Assembly (NCBI GenBank): GCA_964292325.1 | Contig: CAXYVG010000002.1 | Location: 1-64,000 of the forward strand | DNA: 64,000 nucleotides | Origin: CTSoil-075 sp964292325 | Lineage (GTDB): Bacteria; Bacillota; Negativicutes; DSM-13327 | Direction of reading: 5' to 3' | Part shown: positions 51,798-60,189 of the stretch, in pieces | Position numbering within the stretch: the first letter of the stretch is position 1 | How the letters are laid out: each line of letters begins with the position of its first letter | Notes under the pieces: generated by a model | What the model saw: only the letters and a program-made list of their open reading frames with translations | Database searches by the model: none | Told to the model about the DNA's origin: nothing | Position numbers and translations under genes: made by a program

Positions 51798-53519
51798 TTA
51801 AAAATCAAATACGGTATCTAATTCTTTTTTAGGTACGTCAAATACCACATTATGTGGTGACAACGCCTCTTTGCGGAAAAAGTCTGGCAAATCATCAGCT
51901 CCATCACCAATGCCAGCCGCTTTATTAAACGCTCGTTCATCACGGAGAGCTTGTTTACCCATTTCCAAATAATCACCAACCGTCTTATTCCAACCATATT
52001 GGGCATTACACATTTCCACTATACCTTCTAAGGCCTCTGGCATATCCAAAATTGCAAACGCTACAAATAAGCAAAGACCTGTACTATCAACAAAGGCCGT
52101 CGCAATTTGTAAATTACGTGATAGCTCTACTTGTCCTTCTGGTTTTAATGGATCAATCTTGCCGCCTACACCTAGAATATTGGCAGTCACTGCATAACCT
52201 GCCGTATGATCAGCCCCCATCGTCGTGGTGGCATAAGTAACCCCTTGTCCCTTAACGGCCCGTGGATCATATGCAGGAATAGCCTGTCCTTTGACAATTG
52301 GCACACGCCGCACACCAAAGACCTTACCAGTTGTCTCTGTACCAGCACCAAGAATCCGGCCAAGAGGTGTAGCCTTGCCCATTTGGTGAATTAAATCGAT
52401 AGCACCCTGGCTATCACCAAATTTAATTACGCCAGCCTCCATTGCTACTCCGATTGCCACTCCCATTTCAATGCTATCTACACCATAATCATCGCACAAT
52501 CGATTCATCAACGCGACATCGTCAAGGTTATCGACTCCTAGGTGAGGTCCAAAAGCCCAACAACTTTCATATTCAAAGCCACCTGTTAAGACTTCACCTT
52601 TTTTATCTTTATAAATCTGGGAACAGCGAATAATACAACCTGGTGAACAACCATGACCAACTTTTCCGCCACGTTCCTTAATATTTTCCGCCATTGTTTC
52701 GCCACCAACATTATTAGCACCGTCAAATCTGCCAGTGCTAAAGTTTTTGGTGGGTAATCCGCCTGCTTCATTCAAAATATTGACCAATACAGCAGTACCA
52801 TAGGCAGGCAGCGCCTTACTGGTAACAGGATGGGTTAATAGTGCATTCGCCAATTTCTTGCCACCAGCTCGAAAAGCAGCTTCATCAACGAATGGTACCG
52901 CCTTAGCACCACTATCGTCAGCAACAATCGCCTTGATCCCTTTACTGCCCATAACAGCACCCAAACCACCTCGACCAGCCTGACGAGTAGGGCAACCTTC
53001 CATATCAGTAAATCCGACACAAGCCGATGCCATTTTATTTTCCCCTGCTGTACCAATGCAACCAATGGCTACTTTGGCACCAAATTTTTCTTGTAGCTTA
53101 GCTACTGTATCATAAATATTCAAACCTTTTAATGCCGGCATTTCTTCTAGTAATACTCCTGCTGTCGAAGCCTTTATAATATAAGTTTTATCATCTTGCG
53201 GTAAGCCTTCTACAATAATACCTCGGATACCAAGTCGTCCCAGTTTATGCCCCATATTCCCGCCCACATTGCTTTCTTTAATTGTACCAGTGAGCGGACT
53301 TTTCCCACCTAAAGACATCCTGCCACCATTAGGTGCTCCTGTTCCAGATAGCAAACTAGTAACAAAAACAAGCTTATTACCATCACCGAGGGCATGGGAG
53401 TTCGGATCTACTTCTTTTTCTACAATGCGTGAACTAAGAGCACGACCGCCAAGTCCCTGATAGGGTATACCTTCGTCCTCACTTACCACTAAAGTTGCCA
53501 TATTAATGCGATAAAACAT
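51798..53519 (-). CDS. aor: Tungsten aldehyde:ferredoxin oxidoreductase
   Basis: The 573-residue enzyme of the AOR family oxidises aldehydes to acids, or works in reverse, with ferredoxin as partner. N-terminal motifs GLGGRALSSR and MSLGGKSPLTGT bind the bis-pterin W site. CSPGCIIRC plus a later cysteine in STGLCLFVA ligate the [4Fe-4S] cluster. It is somewhat shorter than the archaeal 605-residue enzymes. ATG 53519 has GGGGAGG upstream. It is embedded with tupABC and cofactor genes, supporting tungsten as the metal. Confidence 0.94.
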   Translation of the reverse strand: MFYRINMATLVVSEDEGIPYQGLGGRALSSRIVEKEVDPNSHALGDGNKLVFVTSLLSGTGAPNGGRMSLGGKSPLTGTIKESNVGGNMGHKLGRLGIRGIIVEGLPQDDKTYIIKASTAGVLLEEMPALKGLNIYDTVAKLQEKFGAKVAIGCIGTAGENKMASACVGFTDMEGCPTRQAGRGGLGAVMGSKGIKAIVADDSGAKAVPFVDEAAFRAGGKKLANALLTHPVTSKALPAYGTAVLVNILNEAGGLPTKNFSTGRFDGANNVGGETMAENIKERGGKVGHGCSPGCIIRCSQIYKDKKGEVLTGGFEYESCWAFGPHLGVDNLDDVALMNRLCDDYGVDSIEMGVAIGVAMEAGVIKFGDSQGAIDLIHQMGKATPLGRILGAGTETTGKVFGVRRVPIVKGQAIPAYDPRAVKGQGVTYATTTMGADHTAGYAVTANILGVGGKIDPLKPEGQVELSRNLQIATAFVDSTGLCLFVAFAILDMPEALEGIVEMCNAQYGWNKTVGDYLEMGKQALRDERAFNKAAGIGDGADDLPDFFRKEALSPHNVVFDVPKKELDTVFDF

Positions 53520-53553
53520 ATTTTTGTCCTCCCCATATCATTTTATTCCCTCT

Positions 53554-54531
53554 TTAGCCGCCAACCTGAAACATTCCTCGCAAATTCCTCCCCTCTTTGT
53601 TATCCATTAAACTATGCTGCAGTGGTTTCTCTTGTAAAGCTTTCTGAAATACTTCATAGATTGTTTCGTCAGTAGCCCCACTACGTAGGGCCGCTTTGAC
53701 ATCTATTTCATGATTTGCTAATAGGCAAAGTTTTATTTTACCATCTGCTGTTAGTCGGATACGGTTGCAGCTTGGACAAAAATGCTCTGTGATTGGCGTG
53801 ATAAATCCAAAGAAGCCAAGAGCCTGAGGTAATCTATAATATTTTGCCGGACCGTTCCCCTTTGTCATCATCGCTGATTCCAGTTCACCATAACCGGCTT
53901 TATGGATCATATTTTTTATTGCTGCAATGGTAGGTCCTGGTTTGACGCCACAACGACCAATCGGCATATATTCAATAAATCGTACAGCAATAGGAAATTT
54001 ATGAACCTGCTTAACAAAATATAAAATATCTTCCTCTGATAATACTTCGGTAGCAACCACATTTAACTTAACCGGATTCAGACCCACTTCGATAGCACGC
54101 TGAATGCCTTTTGCTACGTCCTCTAATTGCCCCCCACCAGTAATATGAGAAAACCGTTCTGCATGATTGGTATCGATACTAATGTTCACTCGATCAAGAC
54201 CAGCCTTTTTAAGATCATATGCCATATCTCCAAGTAAACTTCCGTTTGTTGTCATTGCCAAATCTTTGATACTGCCAATTTCTTTGATACTACGAACAAA
54301 TTCCACTATCTCTTTACGTACTAATGGTTCACCGCCAGTGAGGCGAATCTTGTTTACACCATGTTGTCCAAGTATGCGAATGAGACGCAGTAATTCTTCA
54401 TAGGACAATATCTCAGAATGTTTCAGTAACTGAACCCCTTCAAGCGGCATACAATAACGGCAACGAAAATTACAACGATCCGTAACCGATATTCGGAGAT
54501 AATCAATGATACGACCATACCCATCCTGCAT
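53554..54531 (-). CDS. moaA: GTP 3',8-cyclase
   Basis: MoaA begins molybdopterin synthesis by converting GTP to the cyclised 3',8 intermediate. The 325-residue radical SAM enzyme has the N-terminal cluster motif CNFRCRYCMP, RLTGGEPL, the C-terminal CPSCNRIRL...LCL cluster motif and the essential terminal GG (FQVGG). ATG 54531 has GAGG 8 bases upstream; GTG 54540 overlaps that site. It precedes aor by 34 bp. Confidence 0.96.
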   Translation of the reverse strand: MQDGYGRIIDYLRISVTDRCNFRCRYCMPLEGVQLLKHSEILSYEELLRLIRILGQHGVNKIRLTGGEPLVRKEIVEFVRSIKEIGSIKDLAMTTNGSLLGDMAYDLKKAGLDRVNISIDTNHAERFSHITGGGQLEDVAKGIQRAIEVGLNPVKLNVVATEVLSEEDILYFVKQVHKFPIAVRFIEYMPIGRCGVKPGPTIAAIKNMIHKAGYGELESAMMTKGNGPAKYYRLPQALGFFGFITPITEHFCPSCNRIRLTADGKIKLCLLANHEIDVKAALRSGATDETIYEVFQKALQEKPLQHSLMDNKEGRNLRGMFQVGG

Positions 54532-54620
54532 TCTTTTCACCTCGCCTTGCTACAATTCAATACTGCAATTCGCATTATCACAACGTATTTACAAGATCTT
54601 CATCATCTTCATAAAGTTTA

Positions 54621-54661
54621 TTTAGTAAAATATAGTTTGTTAAAATTCATATTTTACTAAA
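54621..54661. promoter_or_regulatory. Inverted repeat upstream of moaA
   Basis: Arms TTTAGTAAAATAT (54621-54633) and ATATTTTACTAAA (54649-54661) are perfect 13-bp inverted repeats with a 15-bp spacer, 90-130 bp before moaA. Their size and A+T richness suit a dimeric repressor site. The rest of 54,532-54,766 shows no gene. Confidence 0.6.
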
Positions 54662-54766
54662 TATTTAATCAATTTCCATGTTTAGTATGTTCCCATTTAT
54701 TTCGATGTAGAATTCTTGCTACCTAATCTAATTATAAACGATCTACCATTGCAAGTATACTCTCAT

Positions 54767-55708
54767 TTATTTTTTAGCTGACTGCCCACATTCACCGCCA
54801 GTGCCACGTAAAATTTCTAATGCATGAGGTAGTAGTGGTAGAATAATTTCCAAGCACTCTTTTACGGCTTTTGGGCTACCTGGTAAATTCACAATTAGAC
54901 ATTTACCACGAATTCCTGCCACAGCTCGGCTCAGCATGGAACGCGGGGACAGGTGATATGTTTCTCGTCGCATGGCCTCCGGTAAGCCAGGAACTTCTCT
55001 TTCGATCACACTTCGCGTTGCTTCCGGGGTGATATCCCTCGGCGAAAATCCAGTTCCCCCTGTTGTTAATAATAATCCCACACCAAGTTCATCAATCATT
55101 TCAATCATCGCCTGCGACAAAGTATCTTTATCATCAGCTAGGATGCGATAATCAATAACTTTACCTTGTACCGTTTTTACTAAACTTTCAATGTCTTTTC
55201 CACTCTGATCTTCTCGTTCGCCTCTAGATCCTTTATCACTTGCAGTAATAATACCAACCGGTATCCCCTTCCAAATGGCAAGGTCATCCTCCGCTTTTAT
55301 CGTACCCCCGACCAATACGCGAGTAAATATTCCTTCTTTGGGCATCACACATTGACCTACTTGCTGAAAAATTTCACAGTCATGATGGCAACTCTTTCCG
55401 ATTTGAGTGACCTCGAGTAAGGTTTCCCCTGCGGCAAGATAAGTACCAACTGGCAAGGAAAAAAGTTCCAATCCTTCCGTTGTTAAATTTTCGGCAAAAT
55501 CGCCTGGCGCAAGATCAATTCCCTTTTGTTTGCCGATTTCTCGCATTTTTTCAATACTCTCGTTGCTCAGTAAGCTAATCTGCCTATGCCATTTCGCAGC
55601 ATGTGCATCGCCCTCCATACCCCAATTCGGCACTAATTTCGCTTCACCGATACTTTCTTTTCGCATACCTTTTTTCTTACTAATACAGACTGCTACTATT
55701 TTTGCCAT
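54767..55708 (-). CDS. MOSC domain fused to MogA molybdopterin adenylyltransferase
   Basis: The first 145 residues form a MOSC domain (KLVPNWGMEGDAHA, GDFAENLTTEG, QIGKSCHHDCEIF with its cysteines). The last 165 form MogA (GIITASDKGSRGEREDQSG, LLLTTGGTGFSPRD, NLPGSPKAV). MogA adenylates molybdopterin for metal insertion; MOSC domains bind sulfur or molybdenum cofactor. ATG 55708 overlaps the moaC stop. Fusion places cofactor activation and sulfur handling on one chain. Confidence 0.92.
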   Translation of the reverse strand: MAKIVAVCISKKKGMRKESIGEAKLVPNWGMEGDAHAAKWHRQISLLSNESIEKMREIGKQKGIDLAPGDFAENLTTEGLELFSLPVGTYLAAGETLLEVTQIGKSCHHDCEIFQQVGQCVMPKEGIFTRVLVGGTIKAEDDLAIWKGIPVGIITASDKGSRGEREDQSGKDIESLVKTVQGKVIDYRILADDKDTLSQAMIEMIDELGVGLLLTTGGTGFSPRDITPEATRSVIEREVPGLPEAMRRETYHLSPRSMLSRAVAGIRGKCLIVNLPGSPKAVKECLEIILPLLPHALEILRGTGGECGQSAKK

Positions 55709-56184
55709 GGATGTTCACTCCTTTCAAATAAACCACTTTTGCCGCCTTCTTTGCGTAATAAACATATATTAGAAATTACCATCGAACGATCAATGGCTTT
55801 GCACATATCATAAATGGTTAACGCGGCAATGGAAGCCGCTGTCATAGCCTCTATTTCGACCCCCGTTTGCCCACTGACTCTGACAGTAGCTTCAATCGCT
55901 ATCGATTTTTCTTGCCTAGTAAAGGCAATTGTTACAGCACTCAGTGCGAGTGGATGACATAGCGGTATTAAATGCTGCGTCTGTTTAGCTGCCATAATCC
56001 CAGCAAGTCGCGCGACCTCTAAGACATTGCCCTTGGTGATTTGCATATCATAGATTTTTTCTAAGGTTTCGTCTTCCATAAAAATTTGTCCATACGCTAC
56101 CGCCTGTCGATGTGTGATCGATTTCGCGCTCACATCGACCATATGGCTTTCCCCTTGGGCATTAAAGTGTGTAAATTCTGCCAT
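55696..56184 (-). CDS. moaC: Cyclic pyranopterin monophosphate synthase
   Basis: MoaC completes formation of cyclic pyranopterin monophosphate from the MoaA product. The 162-residue protein has the family motifs MVDVSAKSITHRQA, LIPLCHPLAL and GVEIEAMTAAS with KAIDR near the end. ATG 56184 has AGGAG 8 bases upstream; the 15 codons before it lack a ribosome site. It overlaps the MOSC-MogA start by 13 bases. Confidence 0.95.
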   Translation of the reverse strand: MAEFTHFNAQGESHMVDVSAKSITHRQAVAYGQIFMEDETLEKIYDMQITKGNVLEVARLAGIMAAKQTQHLIPLCHPLALSAVTIAFTRQEKSIAIEATVRVSGQTGVEIEAMTAASIAALTIYDMCKAIDRSMVISNICLLRKEGGKSGLFERSEHPWQK

Positions 56185-56206
56185 ACTATAATCTCCTAAT
56201 CGTATA

Positions 56207-58222
56207 TCATTTTTTCCGAGAACGAACATCTACTTTGGTATCATAAAAGGTACTTCCTGCTGCTCGATCAGTAAGTCGCTGAGAAGTAAGAGCATTGACA
56301 GATCGAGCGCCAAGCCCATTTTGAATCCATAAAACGCCTTCTGCTACTACTACGCCAGATGGAATCTTCGAGCTTATTTCTAAAATGAACTCTACTTCGC
56401 CTCGTTCATTATAAGCAATTACCTCATGCTTATCCTGAAGTCCCTTAGTCTCTGCGTCTTTAGGGTTCATCATTAGATATCTCGCTTTTCCTTTATCAAC
56501 CAACTCCGTACGTTCATTAAATGAAGAATTTAGCGAATAGATTCCTGGGGCATTCACAAACCAAAATGGAGCATCATCACCATGTGGCATTGTATACCTC
56601 GGCAATACTTCATCCTCTCTTGGGTTATATATCTCAATTTTACCTGATGGTGTTTTATACTGCATCTTATAATCTGTCGGCAACGGTAATTCCACTGGTT
56701 TTCCAGCTTGAACACTAGCCATATCGACATCAGCAAGCCACGGACTCGATGACTGTAATAATTGATCAATGATTTGACCCGTTGTCTGCTCAAAGAATGC
56801 ATCCTCAAATCCCATTGCCTTAGCTAATAATTTAAAAACATCCCAATTCGATTTTGACATGCCGACGGGTTCTATAACAGGAAATGCTCGTTGAATGCAA
56901 TAGTGACCGTAAGAACGATATATATCTTCATGTTCTAGCGAACTAGTAGCTGGCAATATGATATCCGCAAAACGTGCTGTATCCGTCATAAAGCGTTCGT
57001 GAACTACCGTAAAAAGATCCTCTCGCGCAAGGCCCTGTAGCACAGCATTTTGATCAGGCGCAACAGCTGCTGGATTAGAATGATACACATACAAACTCTT
57101 AACCAACCGCTCATTGTCCTCATTAAGTGCCTGTCCAAGTTGATTCATATTGACAACTCGCAACGATTTTTTCATAAAGTCTTCACGAGTGATTTTCCCC
57201 ATTGGAAAGGCACTTCCTGTACTAATACCGGCCAGTAAACCTCCACCAGTTTTTGCCCAGGCACCAACAACAGCGGGAAGACAAGTAATTGAGCGAACAC
57301 TCATTGCCCCATTACCATAGCGTGATAACCCGCTACCAAGAACAATAAACGGTGCCCTTGCCTGTCCATATAATGTCGCCATTTCTTCTATTGTAGCACA
57401 ATCAATACCTGTAAGCGCACTGACCACTTCTGGCGGATATTCAGGTATACTTTTTTCCGTAAAAGCGTCAAAACCCTGAACATAATTTGCAATAAACGTT
57501 TCATCAATCAGATGTTCACGTACCAAAACATGCATCATCCCCAGGGCGAGTGCTCCATCACTACCAGGGCGTACTACAATCACCTTGTCAGCAACTACTG
57601 CAGTCGGTGTTTCATAGGTCTCAATCAACCAAACAATTGCGCCCTTCTTTTTTGCTTCTCGCACTTGATGTAGTAAATGAATATTGGTTGCAAGGCTATT
57701 CGTCCCCCAAAGAATGATGAGGTCACTCTCTGCAACCTCATCAGGATGCGGCGCCATGGTTCCTCCCATCACTGCTGACCAACCATACCCCTTGGCAGGA
57801 GAACAAATCGTTCTCTCTAAACGCGCAGCTCCCAAATAATGAAAAAACGCCTCACCAATATTACGTTGCACAAGCCCCATTGTCCCTGCATAAGAATAAG
57901 GTAAGATCGCTTCGGCTCCATCGTCACTAATAACTTTTTTCCACTTTGTTTGAATGCGGTCAAGAGCTTCATCCCAAGAAATTGGTTTAAATTCCCCTGA
58001 TCCCTTCGGACCGATTCGCAGTAATGGCTCTACCAATCTTTTGGGTGAATGTACTGTTTTTTCATAATGAACCATTTTGGGACATAAAATCCCCTTCGTA
58101 TGAGGATGATCTGGATCGCCCATAACCTTTACCGCTTTCCCCTGTAAAGTCTCCACTAACAACCCACAAGCATCCGGGCAATCATATGGACAAACCGACC
58201 GTTGCATCTGCTTTTTCAACAT
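56207..58222 (-). CDS. Mo/W-bis-MGD oxidoreductase of unassigned substrate
   Basis: The 671-residue DMSO-reductase-family catalytic subunit has an N-terminal [4Fe-4S] site (CPYDCPDACG, ILCPK) and the bis-pterin domains. A cysteine in the TICSPAKGYGW segment sits where formate dehydrogenases carry Sec or Cys. There is no twin-arginine signal, so it is cytoplasmic. No electron-transfer or membrane subunit is adjacent; it is 22 bp before moaC. It could be a formate dehydrogenase-like, thiosulfate/polysulfide-type or hydratase-type enzyme; I cannot decide. ATG 58222 follows GGGGG. Confidence 0.85.
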   Translation of the reverse strand: MLKKQMQRSVCPYDCPDACGLLVETLQGKAVKVMGDPDHPHTKGILCPKMVHYEKTVHSPKRLVEPLLRIGPKGSGEFKPISWDEALDRIQTKWKKVISDDGAEAILPYSYAGTMGLVQRNIGEAFFHYLGAARLERTICSPAKGYGWSAVMGGTMAPHPDEVAESDLIILWGTNSLATNIHLLHQVREAKKKGAIVWLIETYETPTAVVADKVIVVRPGSDGALALGMMHVLVREHLIDETFIANYVQGFDAFTEKSIPEYPPEVVSALTGIDCATIEEMATLYGQARAPFIVLGSGLSRYGNGAMSVRSITCLPAVVGAWAKTGGGLLAGISTGSAFPMGKITREDFMKKSLRVVNMNQLGQALNEDNERLVKSLYVYHSNPAAVAPDQNAVLQGLAREDLFTVVHERFMTDTARFADIILPATSSLEHEDIYRSYGHYCIQRAFPVIEPVGMSKSNWDVFKLLAKAMGFEDAFFEQTTGQIIDQLLQSSSPWLADVDMASVQAGKPVELPLPTDYKMQYKTPSGKIEIYNPREDEVLPRYTMPHGDDAPFWFVNAPGIYSLNSSFNERTELVDKGKARYLMMNPKDAETKGLQDKHEVIAYNERGEVEFILEISSKIPSGVVVAEGVLWIQNGLGARSVNALTSQRLTDRAAGSTFYDTKVDVRSRKK

Positions 58223-58232
58223 GTAACCCCCT

Positions 58233-58265
58233 ATGATATTTGATTACTACGTCGCCAAATATCAT
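58233..58265. promoter_or_regulatory. Inverted repeat in front of the bis-MGD oxidoreductase gene
   Basis: ATGATATTTG (58233-58242) and CAAATATCAT (58256-58265) are perfect 10-bp arms over a 13-bp spacer, ending just before the ribosome site. It may be an operator or an RNA hairpin that affects translation. The remaining 58,266-58,387 is A+T-rich without a gene. Confidence 0.55.
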
Positions 58266-58387
58266 ATAATATAATACTGATTATTATTCGTTTTTATTTG
58301 CCAAAAACCTGTATAATATAAAAAAATTTTGAAATTTATTGAGAAAAAGAGGGGATACAGGGAACGTGGATATGTCTTTTTGTCTCT

Positions 58388-58422
58388 TTAAAAAGCGAGT
58401 CATGATTTGCATCACGACTCGC
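58388..58422 (-). terminator. Terminator of the hydrogenase operon
   Basis: On the minus strand GCGAGTC...TGAT pairs with ATCA...GACTCGC and is followed by TTTTT, 18 bp after the hydA stop. Confidence 0.85.
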
Positions 58423-58440
58423 CTCTTCATTTACCTATTA

Positions 58441-60165
58441 TTATACACGTTTTTGTGGGTGATATTGTGTGTGTAACAGATGATGTGCTTTCTCTCCTAG
58501 TGGTTTGCCTAGCCAGCTATCATATAATTCCTGCACTGCTGGATTTTTATGTGATTTGCGAATCGCTGCAGAAGCATCACACTCATAAATAGAATCGATC
58601 CGTTTCTGACGAAAATCTGCCGCCATAACGACAGGTTGACCTCCGCCACCAATACAGCCACCTGGGCAGGCCATAATCTCAATAAAATGGTAATCGGCTT
58701 CCCCGCTTTGGATTTTTTTCATTAGGGTGCGGGCATTGCTCAAGGTGTGAGCAACAGCAACTTTAACAGTAAGATCACCGATTTGTACTTGCGCTTCTTT
58801 TATGCCTTCTAAGCCTCGCACTTCTTTAAAATCAATACATTCTAGTTCTTGACCTGTCACTACTTCATAGACAGTTCGTAACGCCGCTTCCATTACCCCG
58901 CCTGTTGCCCCGAAAATAGCTCCTGCACCGGTACTAATTCCCATAGGTGCATCAAATTCCTCTACGGGTAATGCTGAAAAATCAAGTCCTTGTTCACGAA
59001 TCATCATCGCCAATTCACTCGTTGTTAATACATAATCAACATCTTGATAACCGCTAGCCTTAAATTCTTCTCGCGCTGCTTCGCCTTTTTTTGCTGTGCA
59101 TGGCATAATGGCCACTGACACTATATCCTTAGCATCAATCCCTGCTTTTTCAGCATAATAGGTTTTAACTAGTGCACCAAACATTTGTTGTGGGGATTTA
59201 GCCGTCGATAAATGGTCTAATAAATCAGGATAGATGAGTTCGGCAAAATTGACCCACCCTGGACTACATGAGGTAATCATCGGTAACTTTCCGCCATTTT
59301 GTAGACGATCAAGTAGTTCAAAACCTTCTTCCATAATGGTTACATCCGCACTAAAGTTTGTATCAAACACTCGGTCAAAACCAAGTCGTCGTAATGCAGC
59401 CACCATCTTACCAGTAACAATCGTACCCGTTGGAAGACCTAACGCTTCACCAAGTGCTACCCTAACAGCTGGTGCAGTCTGAACGACTACATGTTTATCT
59501 GGATTACTTAAGGCGTTCCATACAACGGCCGTATCATTTTTAATGGTAATAGCACCAGTTGGACATACTGCAGCGCACTGCCCACAGTATGTACAAGCCA
59601 CTTCATGTAATCCTTGATTGAAAGCAGGTACTACTGTGGTATTAAAACCACGATTGGCAAAGCTATATACATGCATGCCCTGCCGATCACTGCAAGCTCG
59701 TACGCAACGGCCGCAAAGAATACATTTGCTTTGATCACGTACAAGGGATGGATTGGAATCATCAAGTGGATATTGTTTTCGTTCCCCCTCAAATCGTCCC
59801 TTACGAATGCCAAGATCACCAGCTATTGTTTGCAGTTCACAATTTAAGTTACGCTCACAAGATAAGCAGTCTTGAGGATGGTTGGCGAGTAATAATTCTA
59901 CAACTAGTTTACGAGCCTCACGCACAGCAGCAGTTGTCGTATGAACCACCATGCCTTCATTAACCGGATATACACAAGATGCTACTAAACTCCGTGCGCC
60001 TTCTACTTCTACCATACATACTCGACACTTTCCTGCTTTTCGAAGTTCTGGATGATAACACAAAGTTGGTATTTTAATTCCTACCGTTTGTGCAGCTTCG
60101 AGTACAGTCAAATTTTTATTCACTTGTACTTTTTGCCCATCAATTGTTACACTAACCATTTCCAT
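58441..60165 (-). CDS. hydA: [FeFe]-hydrogenase catalytic subunit HydA
   Basis: The 574-residue large subunit of a multimeric [FeFe]-hydrogenase has an N-terminal [2Fe-2S] domain (CYHPELRKAGKCRVC), a His/Cys-ligated cluster (HPQDCLSCERNLNC) and two [4Fe-4S] sites (CILCGRCVRAC, CTYCGQCAAVCP). The H-cluster motifs are TSCSPGWVN, MPCTAKKGE and MACPGGCIGGGGQP, followed by the small-subunit-like tail. With HydB and HydC it should couple NADH and ferredoxin to H2 by bifurcation. ATG 60165 has GGGAGGG upstream; a start 5 codons earlier lacks this spacing. Confidence 0.96.
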   Translation of the reverse strand: MEMVSVTIDGQKVQVNKNLTVLEAAQTVGIKIPTLCYHPELRKAGKCRVCMVEVEGARSLVASCVYPVNEGMVVHTTTAAVREARKLVVELLLANHPQDCLSCERNLNCELQTIAGDLGIRKGRFEGERKQYPLDDSNPSLVRDQSKCILCGRCVRACSDRQGMHVYSFANRGFNTTVVPAFNQGLHEVACTYCGQCAAVCPTGAITIKNDTAVVWNALSNPDKHVVVQTAPAVRVALGEALGLPTGTIVTGKMVAALRRLGFDRVFDTNFSADVTIMEEGFELLDRLQNGGKLPMITSCSPGWVNFAELIYPDLLDHLSTAKSPQQMFGALVKTYYAEKAGIDAKDIVSVAIMPCTAKKGEAAREEFKASGYQDVDYVLTTSELAMMIREQGLDFSALPVEEFDAPMGISTGAGAIFGATGGVMEAALRTVYEVVTGQELECIDFKEVRGLEGIKEAQVQIGDLTVKVAVAHTLSNARTLMKKIQSGEADYHFIEIMACPGGCIGGGGQPVVMAADFRQKRIDSIYECDASAAIRKSHKNPAVQELYDSWLGKPLGEKAHHLLHTQYHPQKRV

Positions 60166-60189
60166 CGGTTTCCCTCCCACTTGTCAAAA

